DNA of 64,000 nucleotides from Nitrospira sp. ST-bin5 (lineage in GTDB: Bacteria; Nitrospirota; Nitrospiria; Nitrospirales; Nitrospiraceae), in assembly GCA_002083555.1 (NCBI GenBank), contig MSXN01000013.1, positions 248,001-312,000 of the forward strand, given 5' to 3'. Shown here piece after piece: positions 51,785 to 61,217 of the stretch. Every line of letters starts with the position of its first letter. Within the stretch, counting starts at the first letter, position 1. The position numbers and the translations under genes were made by a program. The notes beneath the pieces were generated by a model. The model was given only the letters and a program-made list of their open reading frames with translations, had not been told where the DNA came from and ran no database searches.

Positions 51785-54037
51785 ATGTACGACCTGCCGG
51801 AAGCTGAACTTCTGTACCTTCTTTCCGACCGTGCCGGCATCGCCGCAGATTACCACGACATTGTCGGGACCCGCCATGTGACGACCGATGAAACCCGTCG
51901 AGCCATTCTTTCGGCCATGGGGTTTCGCGTGGGTGATCGTACCGCGCTGATTGAAGAACTCACCGCCTGGGATCGACGGCCGTGGGTGCAGGGCTGTGAC
52001 CCGGTCTGTGTGGTGCGGACTGGTCAAGCGCCTCGCGACTGGCCGTTGCACGTGCGTAGCGAGTCCTCCGATGACGGGCAGCTTCACATCCATTGGATGG
52101 TGTCCGGTGAAAGCGGCGACAAGCACGGTGAGTGGAAAGAGGGGCCAGGTCTTCCGATTCTTGAGGAGCGGCTGATCCAGAATCGTCGCTATGTGCGGTT
52201 GGCATTTCCCCTGCCGCAGGATTTGCCGATCGGGTATTACGAGGTGAAGGTCTGGGTGCAGGGAGGACCGGCGTCGGTCGAACTTCAGTTCCGTCTGATC
52301 GTGGCTCCGGCGCGCTGCTATGTGCCGGAATCGTTTCATGCCGGCACGCGGACGTGGGGGCTCGCCCTGCAACTGTACTCGCTGCGCAGCGAACGGAACT
52401 GGGGGATCGGAGATTTCGGAGATTTGTCCACGCTCGTCGAGTGGGCGGGCAGGCAGTTGGGCACCGGTGTCATCGGGTTGAACCCCTTGCACGCCTTGAA
52501 GAACACCAGGCCCTACCACATCAGTCCCTATTCGCCGAGTAGTCGGCTCTATCTCAACGAGCTCTATATCGATATCGATCGGGTGGCTGAAGCGAAGACG
52601 GCGCCGGATGTGCAGCAGCGCCTGGCCGATCCCTCCTTTCGCGCACAACTGACGAAAGCTCGAACGAGCGAATATGTGGACTACGAAGCGGTCGGTGCAC
52701 TCAAGCGGACGGTGCTGGATCTCTGCTATCGGACCTTTCTGCGTGACAACTTCGAGGGGATGGAGCCGGATCTGAAGCCGACGACCGCCCGCGGCTGGTT
52801 CTTTCATTCCTACGTTCAACAAGAGGGGACGCCGCTGGCTGAGTATGCGCTCTTTCAGGCGCTCGAAGATGAGCGGCAGTTTGTGCAGTCCCGCTCAGTC
52901 GTATGGGCGGATTGGCCGGAAGTCTATCGCGCGCCCGCGAGCGACGCGGTCGCCGAATTCAAGCGCCGGCATATGAAGCGGGTGCGGTTCTTTCAGTATG
53001 TGCAATGGGTGGCGGCTGAGCAACTGATCGCTGTGGGGTTGCAAGCCGACGAGGCCGGGATGCCGTTGGGTTTGTATCACGACCTCGCGCTGGGCAGTGA
53101 TCGCTACGGTGCAGACGGATGGCGATTCCAGGAGGTCTTGGCGCACCAGGCCGATTGCGGTGCTCCGCCCGATGCCTTTGCGCCGGAAGGGCAGAATTGG
53201 GGGTTGTCGCCGTCCGATCCGGTGAAGCTGCGCGCCAGCGGCTATCAGTTCTTTATCGAACTGCTCCGGACGAATCTGCGGTATGGCGGGGCGATTCGTA
53301 TCGATCATGTGATGGCCTTATTCCGGCTCTTTTGGATTCCTCGCGGGATGCCGGCGTCCAAGGGGACCTATGTGCATTATCCGGCGGACGATCTCCTTGC
53401 GATTCTCGCGTTGGAGAGCACGAGAGCCAAAACGTTGGTGATTGGCGAAGATCTGGGGACGGTGCCGGATTGGGTGCGTGACCGGTTGTCCGCAGTCGGC
53501 GTGCTTTCGTATCGTGTCCTCTATTTCGAACGAAACGGGGACGGCAGTCTAAAGTCCCCTTCGGCCTATCCCGCTCAATCGCTCGGGGTCGTGACGACCC
53601 ATGATTTGCCGACACTGAGCGGCTACTGGGAAGGCACCGATATCGAGACGCGCGTCACCCTTGGCCTTTGTGCGAGCGAGGAGGCTCGTCGGGGCGCGCT
53701 CGCTGAACGGCAAGTCGACAAGGCTCGGTTGCTCGCAGCGTTGAGATCCGAGGGCCTCCTGCCGAATGGCCTGTCGGACGATCCGGCCCAGAGTCCGGTG
53801 ATGACCGCGGATCTGACGGCAGCGCTGCATCTCTATCTCGCACGCACGCCCTCCTGGGTTGTCCTCGCGAACGTGGAAGATGTGCTCGGTCAACGGGCGC
53901 AGACCAATGTGCCCGGCACCGTCGATCAGCATCCCAACTGGTCCAGGAAGTTGACTGCGACCGTCGAGCAGATGGTGCAGGATTCCCGCTTCGCGTCGCT
54001 TGCCGCGCAGTTGCGTTCAGCCCGTCCACTTGTGTAA
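51785..54037 (+). CDS. malQ: 4-alpha-glucanotransferase
   Basis: GH77 amylomaltase moving alpha-1,4-glucan segments in glycogen or maltodextrin metabolism. The 750-residue length fits bacterial MalQ with an N-terminal extension (residues about 1-170). Catalytic regions are visible: nucleophile Asp in AIRIDHVMALFRLFWIP, acid/base Glu in VIGEDLGTVPDWV, and Asp in TTHDLPTLSGYWEGTD. It has no other glycogen gene beside it. It is followed after 60 bases by a histidine kinase gene. Confidence 0.95.
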   Translation: MYDLPEAELLYLLSDRAGIAADYHDIVGTRHVTTDETRRAILSAMGFRVGDRTALIEELTAWDRRPWVQGCDPVCVVRTGQAPRDWPLHVRSESSDDGQLHIHWMVSGESGDKHGEWKEGPGLPILEERLIQNRRYVRLAFPLPQDLPIGYYEVKVWVQGGPASVELQFRLIVAPARCYVPESFHAGTRTWGLALQLYSLRSERNWGIGDFGDLSTLVEWAGRQLGTGVIGLNPLHALKNTRPYHISPYSPSSRLYLNELYIDIDRVAEAKTAPDVQQRLADPSFRAQLTKARTSEYVDYEAVGALKRTVLDLCYRTFLRDNFEGMEPDLKPTTARGWFFHSYVQQEGTPLAEYALFQALEDERQFVQSRSVVWADWPEVYRAPASDAVAEFKRRHMKRVRFFQYVQWVAAEQLIAVGLQADEAGMPLGLYHDLALGSDRYGADGWRFQEVLAHQADCGAPPDAFAPEGQNWGLSPSDPVKLRASGYQFFIELLRTNLRYGGAIRIDHVMALFRLFWIPRGMPASKGTYVHYPADDLLAILALESTRAKTLVIGEDLGTVPDWVRDRLSAVGVLSYRVLYFERNGDGSLKSPSAYPAQSLGVVTTHDLPTLSGYWEGTDIETRVTLGLCASEEARRGALAERQVDKARLLAALRSEGLLPNGLSDDPAQSPVMTADLTAALHLYLARTPSWVVLANVEDVLGQRAQTNVPGTVDQHPNWSRKLTATVEQMVQDSRFASLAAQLRSARPLV

Positions 54038-54097
54038 GAACGAGGGGCGCGCGCGCATCGGTCCTTCCGCCTCTTCCACCGGAGTGAGTGCTGCACG

Positions 54098-55252
54098 ATG
54101 AAGACCCGCAATTGGCTGGTGTTGAGCATTGCCGGCGCCTGTTTTCTCACCATCGTTATTATCGAAAAGCTGGCGCCGGCGAACGTCGTCGGCGCCTACG
54201 GCTATGTGCTGCCCATTCTCCTCGTGGCGATCCTGCGCAATCGGACGCTGATGCTGGTGACGGTGTTGGCCTGCGTGGTAGCGACCTATGCCGGGCTTCT
54301 CCAGCCGACGAAGCCGGGACGGTTTCAATCCGCGGTGATTAATCGCACGGTGGTTGTCGGCGTGTTGCTGATTGTGGCCTACATCGGCATGAGTTGGGAG
54401 GAGCGGAAGGCCCGGGAAGAAGCGGCCCGCGCCGCGCTGGCCAGGCAAACGGAAAATCTGTTGCGCGCCAATGCGCAGTTGGTCGACGTGAAGGATCAGC
54501 TCAACCGGTCTGAACGGCTCGCGGCCGTCGGGCAACTGGTGGCGTCGGTTGCGCATGAGGTGGGCACGCCGTTGCATTCGATCGCCTGGCACGTCCAGGC
54601 CTTGGCGGAAGAGCCGACGGTCACGCCGGATATGAAGAAGCGCATCGATGTGATCGACGGGCAGCTGACGCGTGTGGTCGGCATTATTCAGGACCTCTTG
54701 TCCTCGACCCGGCAGCGGAAGCCCGATCCCACCTGGTTGCCGGTCGACCATGTCGTGACGCCTGTGGCGGCGTTGATGGAGCCGGCGTTTCAAGCGAAGG
54801 GCGTGGCGCTCCGGGTTGAGCTCGGAGACGCGTTGCCGCTGGTTTGGGCCGATGCCGAAAAGCTGCATCAAGTGCTGGTCAATCTGTTTGCCAACGCCAT
54901 TGCGGCAACGTCGGAGGGCGGGACTGTGACCATCAGCGCCGGCAGCCGAGCGGCCACGCCGGACGAGATCGAGGTGGGCCTGCGCGTGGGGAATGCGACG
55001 TTCACCACGATGGTCACGATCGTCGTCAGCGATACGGGCTCGGGTATGCCGGAGGAGGATCTCCAGAAAGCGTTTACGCCGTTCTTTACGACGAAGGCGA
55101 TCGGGAAGGGGACCGGCTTGGGGTTGTTCATTAGTCGGGAAACTGTCCAGGCGCATGGCGGGACGCTCACACTGGAAAGCGAAGTAGGGAAGGGGACGAC
55201 GGTTGTGATATCGTTGCCCGGACAACGTTCAACAGCTACAGCACTAATCTAG
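54098..55252 (+). CDS. Membrane sensor histidine kinase
   Basis: A 384-residue kinase. Four hydrophobic segments occupy residues about 7-105 with little periplasmic sequence, then a coiled coil leads to HisKA (phospho-His in ASVAHEVGTPLHSIAWH, near 151) and HATPase_c (LVNLFANAIAATSEGG, DTGSGMPEEDLQKAFTPFF, GKGTGLGLFISRE). It has no receiver. The cognate NtrC-type regulator starts 8 bases downstream, a classical pair. The membrane-embedded sensor suggests detection of a membrane-related signal. Confidence 0.93.
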   Translation: MKTRNWLVLSIAGACFLTIVIIEKLAPANVVGAYGYVLPILLVAILRNRTLMLVTVLACVVATYAGLLQPTKPGRFQSAVINRTVVVGVLLIVAYIGMSWEERKAREEAARAALARQTENLLRANAQLVDVKDQLNRSERLAAVGQLVASVAHEVGTPLHSIAWHVQALAEEPTVTPDMKKRIDVIDGQLTRVVGIIQDLLSSTRQRKPDPTWLPVDHVVTPVAALMEPAFQAKGVALRVELGDALPLVWADAEKLHQVLVNLFANAIAATSEGGTVTISAGSRAATPDEIEVGLRVGNATFTTMVTIVVSDTGSGMPEEDLQKAFTPFFTTKAIGKGTGLGLFISRETVQAHGGTLTLESEVGKGTTVVISLPGQRSTATALI

Positions 55253-55260
55253 GGGGCGGA

Positions 55261-56676
55261 ATGTCGGCAGCAAAGATTCTCGTGATCGACGACGACGCCG
55301 TGGCCCGCGAACTCCTGGCCGATGCCTTGAAAAAGGACGGGCATGAGGTGGAGTCCTTTTCCAACGGGACGGACGCGCTGGCTCGCGGGCAACAGACGGT
55401 GTTCGATCTCGTGCTCACGGATATTCGCATGGGGACCGTGGATGGACTGACTGTGTTGCGGGAGTTCAAACGATTCAGTCCGGATACCTCCATCGTTCTG
55501 CTCACGGCATTCGGATCATTGGAAGGAGCGATCGAGGGAATCAAGCAGGGGGCCTTCGATTACTTGGCCAAGCCCTTTCGAAAGGAAGAGGTAAAGCTTG
55601 TTGTTCAGCGTGCGCTTGACCATTGTAAATTAGTGAGAGAAAACAAGCGCTTCAGGGTAGAACTGAAAGAAAAGGAAGAGTGGTCTCCATTGGTTGGAAG
55701 CAGTCCGGCCATGTTGGATGTCTATAAGCTGGTGGCTCGTGTGTCGGAGAGCCGCAGCACCGTGTTGCTCCAGGGAGAAAGCGGGACCGGGAAAGAACTG
55801 ATTGCCCGGGCCATTCATGCCAATAGCCCACGGCGAGACAAGCCCTTCATTCCGGTGAATTGCGGCGCCCTACCCGATACGCTGCTGGAGTCGGAGATGT
55901 TCGGCCATGAGAAGGGGGCCTTCACCGGCGCGGTGGGACTGAAGGCCGGCCTGTTTGAAGCAGCGACGGGTGGGACGCTGTTTCTCGATGAGATCGGCGA
56001 GCTCGGGCCGGCGCTGCAAGTGAAGCTGCTGCGAGTCATGCAGGATCAGGAAGTCCGGCGCGTGGGAGGGACCGCGTCCGTCAAAGTCGATGTCCGCATC
56101 ATTGCCGCGACGAATCGCGACCTGGAGCAACTCGTTAAAGAAGACAAGTTTCGAGACGATCTGTTTTATCGCTTGAATGTGGTGCGGATCACCCTGCCTT
56201 CGCTGGTGGACCGCAAAGAAGATATTCCGATGCTGGCCCACCATTTTCTCCAGAAGTATGTCGGCGGGACGCCGTCAGGGGTGCGAGGATTTCTTCCGGA
56301 AACGATGGCGTTGCTCAAGGAGTATCGGTGGCCGGGGAATGTGCGGGAGCTGGAGAACGCGGTGGAGCGCGCGGTGTCGTTGAGCCATGGTCCGTTAGTC
56401 ACGCCGGACGATCTGCCGGAAAGTATCCGGACTGCTGCACCGTTGGAGGCGAAAGCCACATCGGTATCGGAAGGGGACGAGGTCTGTCTGACGCTCGAAG
56501 AAGTGGAAAAGCGGCATCTGATCCGCGTCTTAAAAGAGATGAAGGGGAACAAGGTGAAGGCGGCGAAGATCCTGGGCATCGACCGCCGGACACTCTACCG
56601 GATGGCCGAACGGTTCGGACTCGATTTGGGGGACGATCCCGAGGCTGGTGACAAAGAGTCGGTGGAGAAGTTATAG
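55261..56676 (+). CDS. Sigma-54-dependent response regulator (NtrC family)
   Basis: A 471-residue transcription activator. The receiver (phospho-Asp in LVLTDIRMGTVDG) joins an AAA+ domain with Walker A GESGTGKELIARAIH, the sigma-54 contact loop GAFTGA and the arginine-finger region FRDDLFYRLNVV. A C-terminal Fis-type helix-turn-helix (NKVKAAKILGIDRRTLYRMAERFGL) binds DNA. It is paired with the upstream membrane kinase; the target promoters are not identifiable here. Its 3' end overlaps the convergent lipoprotein gene by 6 bases. Confidence 0.95.
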   Translation: MSAAKILVIDDDAVARELLADALKKDGHEVESFSNGTDALARGQQTVFDLVLTDIRMGTVDGLTVLREFKRFSPDTSIVLLTAFGSLEGAIEGIKQGAFDYLAKPFRKEEVKLVVQRALDHCKLVRENKRFRVELKEKEEWSPLVGSSPAMLDVYKLVARVSESRSTVLLQGESGTGKELIARAIHANSPRRDKPFIPVNCGALPDTLLESEMFGHEKGAFTGAVGLKAGLFEAATGGTLFLDEIGELGPALQVKLLRVMQDQEVRRVGGTASVKVDVRIIAATNRDLEQLVKEDKFRDDLFYRLNVVRITLPSLVDRKEDIPMLAHHFLQKYVGGTPSGVRGFLPETMALLKEYRWPGNVRELENAVERAVSLSHGPLVTPDDLPESIRTAAPLEAKATSVSEGDEVCLTLEEVEKRHLIRVLKEMKGNKVKAAKILGIDRRTLYRMAERFGLDLGDDPEAGDKESVEKL

Positions 56677-57111
56677 AAGTTGCAGGGCGTTCTTGATGAG
56701 CCGCAATTGATTGTCGGCGCCTTGGGGCAATGCGCTAGGAACCTGATCCCAGCTGGTAAAGATCCCGTCTTTTCCCTCTGACCTCACTTCCAACTTGAGT
56801 GCAGTGTTCTGCTCATCGGCGGCTGTCACTGTCGCATTCACCCGGCTCTTGATCGTGCCGAAGCGCCAGCGATAGAGCCAATTCCAGGGGCCATGCATTT
56901 CTTCCCGATAGCTGGTTTCCAACGTGGAGTCATTCGTCCAGTCCACATCGTAGCCGCCGTCGGTGAGGACCTGTGTGAGCGCGGTTTTGACCTTGTCGAA
57001 CGGGGCGGCCAAGCGAGTTTCGACGAGATCGGTCGGAAGGGGGTGGGGCGCTCCGCTGCAACCGATCATCAGCGCCATGGTTGCGAGGAGGAGGCCTGGC
57101 CGTAGAGTCAT
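56671..57111 (-). CDS. Putative lipoprotein
   Basis: A 146-residue protein with a signal peptide and lipobox (MALMIGC, Cys at 18). The mature domain (FDKVKTALTQVLTDGGYDVDWTNDSTLETSYREE) looks alpha/beta and resembles small outer membrane lipoproteins such as the NlpC/BamC-like fold only loosely. It overlaps the upstream gene by 4 bases and is likely co-translated with it. Confidence 0.65.
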   Translation of the reverse strand: MTLRPGLLLATMALMIGCSGAPHPLPTDLVETRLAAPFDKVKTALTQVLTDGGYDVDWTNDSTLETSYREEMHGPWNWLYRWRFGTIKSRVNATVTAADEQNTALKLEVRSEGKDGIFTSWDQVPSALPQGADNQLRLIKNALQLL

Positions 57112-57512
57112 TTCGCTTTGCTTTCCGGGGTACGGTAGACGAGATGCGTGTCGGTTTGTGTCACGCCTTCAATGCCATGAATCTTGCTCAGGACCAGTTG
57201 CGTCAGGGCATCCTGATCGGCCACGTCGGCCACAACGATGATGTCCGGTTTCCCCCAGCAGGGATCGATGGTCTTGATCGCGCTGATCTGCCCGAGCGCT
57301 TTCACGACGCTGGAGGTCAAGCCGGGACTCACATTGATCATGATATAGGCTCGGTCGGACATCAAAGACGCTCCCGCGCTGGGCGCGTGAATCGTAAAGG
57401 GAATAGCCGGTGGACCTGGCTGCGGCTCACCGTAGCGAACTCCCTGCGGCGGTGTCAATACGGACGTGGCGCGGGCGGATGAAGTCGTGACGGATTTGGG
57501 TTTTCTTGGCAT
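57108..57512 (-). CDS. Lrp/AsnC ligand-binding (RAM) domain protein
   Basis: Contains a stand-alone Lrp/AsnC C-terminal domain (AYIMINVSPGLTSSVVKALGQISAIKTIDPCWGKPDIIVVADVADQDALTQLVLSKI) with no DNA-binding half; such proteins bind amino acids or modulate other regulators. The conserved part begins at the ATG at 57362 (84 residues). The ATG at 57512 adds a 50-residue Pro/Ser-rich N-terminus and sits 14 bases after the upstream stop; neither has a strong ribosome site. Part of a three-gene minus-strand set. Confidence 0.75.
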   Translation of the reverse strand: MPRKPKSVTTSSARATSVLTPPQGVRYGEPQPGPPAIPFTIHAPSAGASLMSDRAYIMINVSPGLTSSVVKALGQISAIKTIDPCWGKPDIIVVADVADQDALTQLVLSKIHGIEGVTQTDTHLVYRTPESKAK

Positions 57513-57525
57513 AGTTGCGGGGGTC

Positions 57526-58950
57526 TCACTTTGGCGCGACGAGCACATCCACAGTGAAGGAGTCGCTCACGCTGGTTAGGTCCGTTTCGAGCCGCGTCGG
57601 ACTGCCGATGCGCCCTTCCGGATCGTAAATAAAGCAGAACAAGTGGACACAAGGTTTACGCGAGGCGTAGTGGGCGGCGTCGGCGGCAACCTGGTCGGCC
57701 AGTTCTTTGGTGGTGAGGCCTGAGCGGGTTTTCTTGGCGACCACGGCAAGACGGTCCCGGTTCAAGAGCAGAGTCGTGCGCGTCGAGCCGCCGGCGTAGG
57801 GCGGCGTCCATTCATCGGCGCCCACTTCATCGAATTCCAATTTCAGCAGCGCGCACAGTAAATCTTGTAGATCGTAGTCGTCTTCCACTTCCAGCGTCGT
57901 GCGATAGTCCTTCCGCAAGCGGAGTTGTCGGGCTACGGCGTGAAAGCGCAGGCAGACTTTCCGGAGCGCCTCGACTGGATCCGACGTGGGCTGTTCTCTG
58001 CGTGTTACGACGGCGGGCGGGGCCGGCGTCGGAGTCGGATGTGGCGATGGAGCCGGAGATGGCGGCGGCGCTATGACGGATGCGGCCGGTGCGTTGGGTT
58101 GATCGGGCGGCTTCTGCAAGCTCTCGCTTGCGAGGAGCGGGGGCTCTGGTGTCAGCGATGCTAATGAAGAGGTGAAGGCTCCGACCTGTGGTTGAGGAGG
58201 AGCAGTGACCTGGAGCGGTGCAGTCGTTGCTGGTGCGAGGGGCGCGATAGGCTCCTGTCTGGAGGCTGGGGCCGCGGCCGCAGGTATTGACGCCGGGGCT
58301 GGTACTGCCGGTTGTAGATCTGGAGGCATGGTGCGAAATCGAGCCGATTCAAAATGGCTCAGTGGAATCTCCGGTGTTGGGGGTTGAAGCGGTGTCGGTG
58401 TTTCTATCACTGGTGTTTGCGGGGTCGGCGCGGTTGGTTGGCTCAAATTGGTCGTAATGGCGACGGACATCGTCACCGGTGGCGTATTCCCCAGGGTGGA
58501 TTGCGCCATAGTAATCTGAGCCGCCGGCGTCGTCGGTGGGACCAAGGTCATTTGCGGCGGGCCAGAGGCTGCGGGACTCTGTCCGGTTTCAGGCGCCGGG
58601 GCCGCTGGAGCAAGGCCTTGCAACTCCAGTTTCTTGCGTTCCAACGCCGTGATAAATGATTTGACCAGATGCACGCTCTGCGTCGTTTCAGCCGGAGTGG
58701 AGATCTTGAGCTTGTGGGCGCGGTGCGCCTGATATTCAGGAGACCGCTCGCCAAATAGCCGGCGAACGGTTTCACGAATCTGCAACTCGGCTTTCGCCCT
58801 GGCGCCGTCGCGATAGGGAAAGCCCTCACGGCTGAAGTCTTCAATCGAAGTCAGAATGTTCTGAAAGGTAGCGAGGCCCTGCGCGACCTCTTCGATCGCG
58901 GCGGTCTTCGAACGTGTGCGGGGAGACTCTGCGGAGCGTGTGCGTGCCAT
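57526..58950 (-). CDS. Pro/Ala-rich protein with degenerate PD-(D/E)XK nuclease-like domain
   Basis: A 474-residue protein. An N-terminal helical part (residues 1-110) is followed by a long Pro/Ala/Thr linker (about 115-325) and a C-terminal domain (about 330-474) with EVEDDYDLQDLLCALLKLEFDEV, DEWTPPYAGGSTRT and LAVVAKKTRSGLTTKELADQV. This pattern matches a family of PD-(D/E)XK restriction-like domains in which the motif reads roughly SRxDFLL...VIEVKKTR. Here the Asp and Glu positions are Thr and Val (TTLLL, AVVAKKT), leaving only the Lys, so it is probably catalytically dead. The function is unknown; binding of nucleic acid or a regulatory role is possible. Confidence 0.7.
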   Translation of the reverse strand: MARTRSAESPRTRSKTAAIEEVAQGLATFQNILTSIEDFSREGFPYRDGARAKAELQIRETVRRLFGERSPEYQAHRAHKLKISTPAETTQSVHLVKSFITALERKKLELQGLAPAAPAPETGQSPAASGPPQMTLVPPTTPAAQITMAQSTLGNTPPVTMSVAITTNLSQPTAPTPQTPVIETPTPLQPPTPEIPLSHFESARFRTMPPDLQPAVPAPASIPAAAAPASRQEPIAPLAPATTAPLQVTAPPQPQVGAFTSSLASLTPEPPLLASESLQKPPDQPNAPAASVIAPPPSPAPSPHPTPTPAPPAVVTRREQPTSDPVEALRKVCLRFHAVARQLRLRKDYRTTLEVEDDYDLQDLLCALLKLEFDEVGADEWTPPYAGGSTRTTLLLNRDRLAVVAKKTRSGLTTKELADQVAADAAHYASRKPCVHLFCFIYDPEGRIGSPTRLETDLTSVSDSFTVDVLVAPK

Positions 58951-59047
58951 ACGATTGAACGAAGCTTAGCCCAGGGTCCGCACACTGGCAAGAAAACGAG
59001 GGATTCTCGCCGAGGAAGGATCGATCAAGATGAAATTGGGGCGCGCC

Positions 59048-59057
59048 GGGGGGGGGG
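59048..59057 (+). repeat. Ten-base G homopolymer
   Basis: G10 between the PD-(D/E)XK-like gene and the small lipoprotein gene. It is not within a coding region; the length is prone to slippage or to assembly error. Confidence 0.8.
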
Positions 59058-59182
59058 ACGCTTCTGTGCAATGGGACATGCCTCTATCTGAGAAGCCCTG
59101 GGCGGCGATGTTTTAGCGCGGTGGTCTCATCAAGAATGGTCAGGAGCTGATCTTGTCCGATTAGTCGAGCTAGCAGGACTGG

Positions 59183-59497
59183 TCATTGGCATTTTTGCGC
59201 GCTTCGCTTTTCGATATAGGCGTCTTTGTATGACCATTGGCAGGCGATGCCTTTGGGGTCGAAGGTCATGGTGATGGTGCCCACGCTGTTGGGAGCCCAC
59301 GTCACCGGCCATTCACAGGCTTCTCCACCTGATTTGAACGTATGGCAGCGTGTGGGAATGCCCTGGTCTTTCACACGGTCGTCTTTGGTGGTGCCGATCC
59401 ACGTATTCCACGACTCATCGGATTTTCCATAGACTGCCTCGGCGCAGCCATAGAGCGAGGTGCACACGGCAAGAAGAACCAGTAGTCTGCCCATCAT
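59183..59497 (-). CDS. Small cysteine-rich putative lipoprotein
   Basis: A 104-residue protein with a lipobox (SLYGC, Cys at 18) after a short signal peptide; AAGGAG precedes the ATG at 59497. The mature part has four more cysteines (TRCHTFKSGGEACEWP, GIACQWSY, QKCQ), which could form disulphides in the periplasm. The open frame extends to 59905 but that part crosses the attachment site. No family is recognised. Confidence 0.65.
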   Translation of the reverse strand: MMGRLLVLLAVCTSLYGCAEAVYGKSDESWNTWIGTTKDDRVKDQGIPTRCHTFKSGGEACEWPVTWAPNSVGTITMTFDPKGIACQWSYKDAYIEKRSAQKCQ

Positions 59498-59545
59498 CGA
59501 TGCTCCTTCGAATGGATCACGCGCTTGGAATGAGTGCGTGTGGGT

Positions 59546-59594
59546 TGGTGCCCCCGATACGAATTGAACGTACGACCTTCGGTTTAGGAAACCG
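59546..59594 (-). other. Attachment site: 3' half of a tRNA-Arg(CCT) gene
   Basis: On the minus strand this reads as anticodon stem-loop (CGGT-TTCCTAA-ACCG), variable region, T-arm (loop TTCAATT) and the acceptor 3' strand ending CACCA. The 5' half is missing; what lies to the right does not form a D-arm. A tyrosine integrase gene begins 172 bases away, so this is the left junction of an element integrated in a tRNA-Arg gene, and the intact tRNA should lie at the far end, beyond the window. Confidence 0.8.
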
Positions 59595-59765
59595 CTGGCC
59601 GGGCATTCTGAACCCCTGTGTTTTCCCACCCATTTCTCACGAACCTCACAACAGGCTTGCCAATACAGCGTTTGCTGCGTTACACTCTGTTTCATCACGT
59701 TTTGCACAATCACGGCCCTGTTGCTGACTAGGTGCAGCCTAGGCCCTAGCAGAGGAGAAACACCG

Positions 59766-61217
59766 ATGGTCACACAGCCCACGCACCTCTCCATCGTCAC
59801 CACGGACAAAGTAGAGCCCCGGCGGGAGTCGTTTAAGACACTCAAGTTGAGGGGGCTCCCGCGTCCTTCGAAGCGTCTCAACAAGGAAGGCGTCCTGGTC
59901 GTCAATCAAATTACGTATTGGGATGATAGCGTACCGGGCTTCGGGCTCCGGCTCTCCAGCACGGGGGCGCGTGTGTGGACCTGGATGGGGCGCGTGGTGA
60001 AGCATGGAAAAAAGAAAGTCACGCGCTATCATCTCGGCCCCTATACGGAACATGCGGCACCGGGCAAGCTCACGTTGGCGGAGGCTCGCGCGAAAGCGCA
60101 GGCGTATCAGCAGGAGGCCGACGCCGGGCGAGACCCCGGCCACGCGGCACGGGCGGCGCAGGCCGAGGCGCTCGAACACAGTCAGCAGACCTTCGCCCGC
60201 GTGGCGGATCGGTTCCTTCGTGAGTATCGCCCGAAGGGGAAGCCGGGGCTTCGTCCGAGGACGACGGCGCGGTATCGGGGACTCTTCGAGAGCGACGACT
60301 TCGCCCCCCTCCAGGAGCGTCCGCTCGCCAGTCTCACGAAGCGGGACGTGGACGACCTGCTTCACCGGATGGCGCTGCGGGGCGTCACGATTGGGGCCAA
60401 TCGGGCCTTGAGCGCGATTCGGAAGCTCCTGAAGTGGGCAGCGACGAAGGATTACATTCAGACCGTCCCCACGGTGGGCATTGAAGCCCCGGCCCACGAA
60501 ATCCACCGGACCCGGCACCTGTACGGCAATCAGGACATCGGACGCCCGAGCGAACTCGCTTTGTACTGGCGGGCCTGCGAGGCGTGCGGCCCACGGCTGG
60601 GCGCGTTCGCGAAGCTGTTGCTGCTCACGGGACAACGGCGGAATGAGGTCGCCAATATGACGTGGCAAGAAGTCCTAGATTTGAATGGACCGGCGCCGCG
60701 ATGGTTTATTCCGCCCGAGCGGGCGAAGACGGAGAAAGGGCATGTGGTCCCACTTGGCCCGATGGCGGTGTCCATCCTGCGGGGCATCCAGCGGGCGCAG
60801 ACGACGAGTCCGGTCCACTATATCAGGGAGTCGCGCTACGTCTTTGCCGCGACGGGGACCAAGCGCGAATTGGGATTCTCGGATATGAAAGCGATCATCG
60901 ACCGACACATTGCCGCACTCATCCAGGCCGAGCCCACGCGCTACGCGGGGCAGTTCACGGAACCCCGCGAGCATCCCGACTATTGGCGCTTCCATGATCT
61001 GCGACGCACGGTTGAAACCGGCTTGGCGAGTTGTCTCATCGCGCAGGACATCCGGGACGCGATTTTGAATCACGGGAAAGAGGATAAGATTCAGAAAATT
61101 TACAATCAAGCGACCTACTCCGACGAGAAGCGGGCGGCGATGGTGCGATGGGAGCAGCATCTACGGGAACAGATAGCCGCCGATCAGCCGACGCCCGTGC
61201 GACGGATGCGGAAATAA
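59766..61217 (+). CDS. Tyrosine-type site-specific integrase
   Basis: A 483-residue integrase of the P4/phage type with an N-terminal Arm-binding DUF4102-like domain (ITYWDDSVPGFGLRLSSTGARVWTWMGRV), a core-binding SAM-like domain and the catalytic domain. Catalytic residues are Arg in TGQRRNEV, His-x-x-Arg in FHDLRRTVETG, His in ILNHGKED and Tyr in the KIYNQATY region. The start at 59766 follows GAGGAG; the TTG/ATG-type start at 59721 is weaker. It lies next to the tRNA attachment site. Confidence 0.92.
   Translation: MVTQPTHLSIVTTDKVEPRRESFKTLKLRGLPRPSKRLNKEGVLVVNQITYWDDSVPGFGLRLSSTGARVWTWMGRVVKHGKKKVTRYHLGPYTEHAAPGKLTLAEARAKAQAYQQEADAGRDPGHAARAAQAEALEHSQQTFARVADRFLREYRPKGKPGLRPRTTARYRGLFESDDFAPLQERPLASLTKRDVDDLLHRMALRGVTIGANRALSAIRKLLKWAATKDYIQTVPTVGIEAPAHEIHRTRHLYGNQDIGRPSELALYWRACEACGPRLGAFAKLLLLTGQRRNEVANMTWQEVLDLNGPAPRWFIPPERAKTEKGHVVPLGPMAVSILRGIQRAQTTSPVHYIRESRYVFAATGTKRELGFSDMKAIIDRHIAALIQAEPTRYAGQFTEPREHPDYWRFHDLRRTVETGLASCLIAQDIRDAILNHGKEDKIQKIYNQATYSDEKRAAMVRWEQHLREQIAADQPTPVRRMRK

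Noticed and set aside
59546..59620. Functional tRNA-Arg gene
   Set aside because: Only the 3' half exists; there is no D-arm or 5' acceptor strand, so it is an attachment-site remnant.
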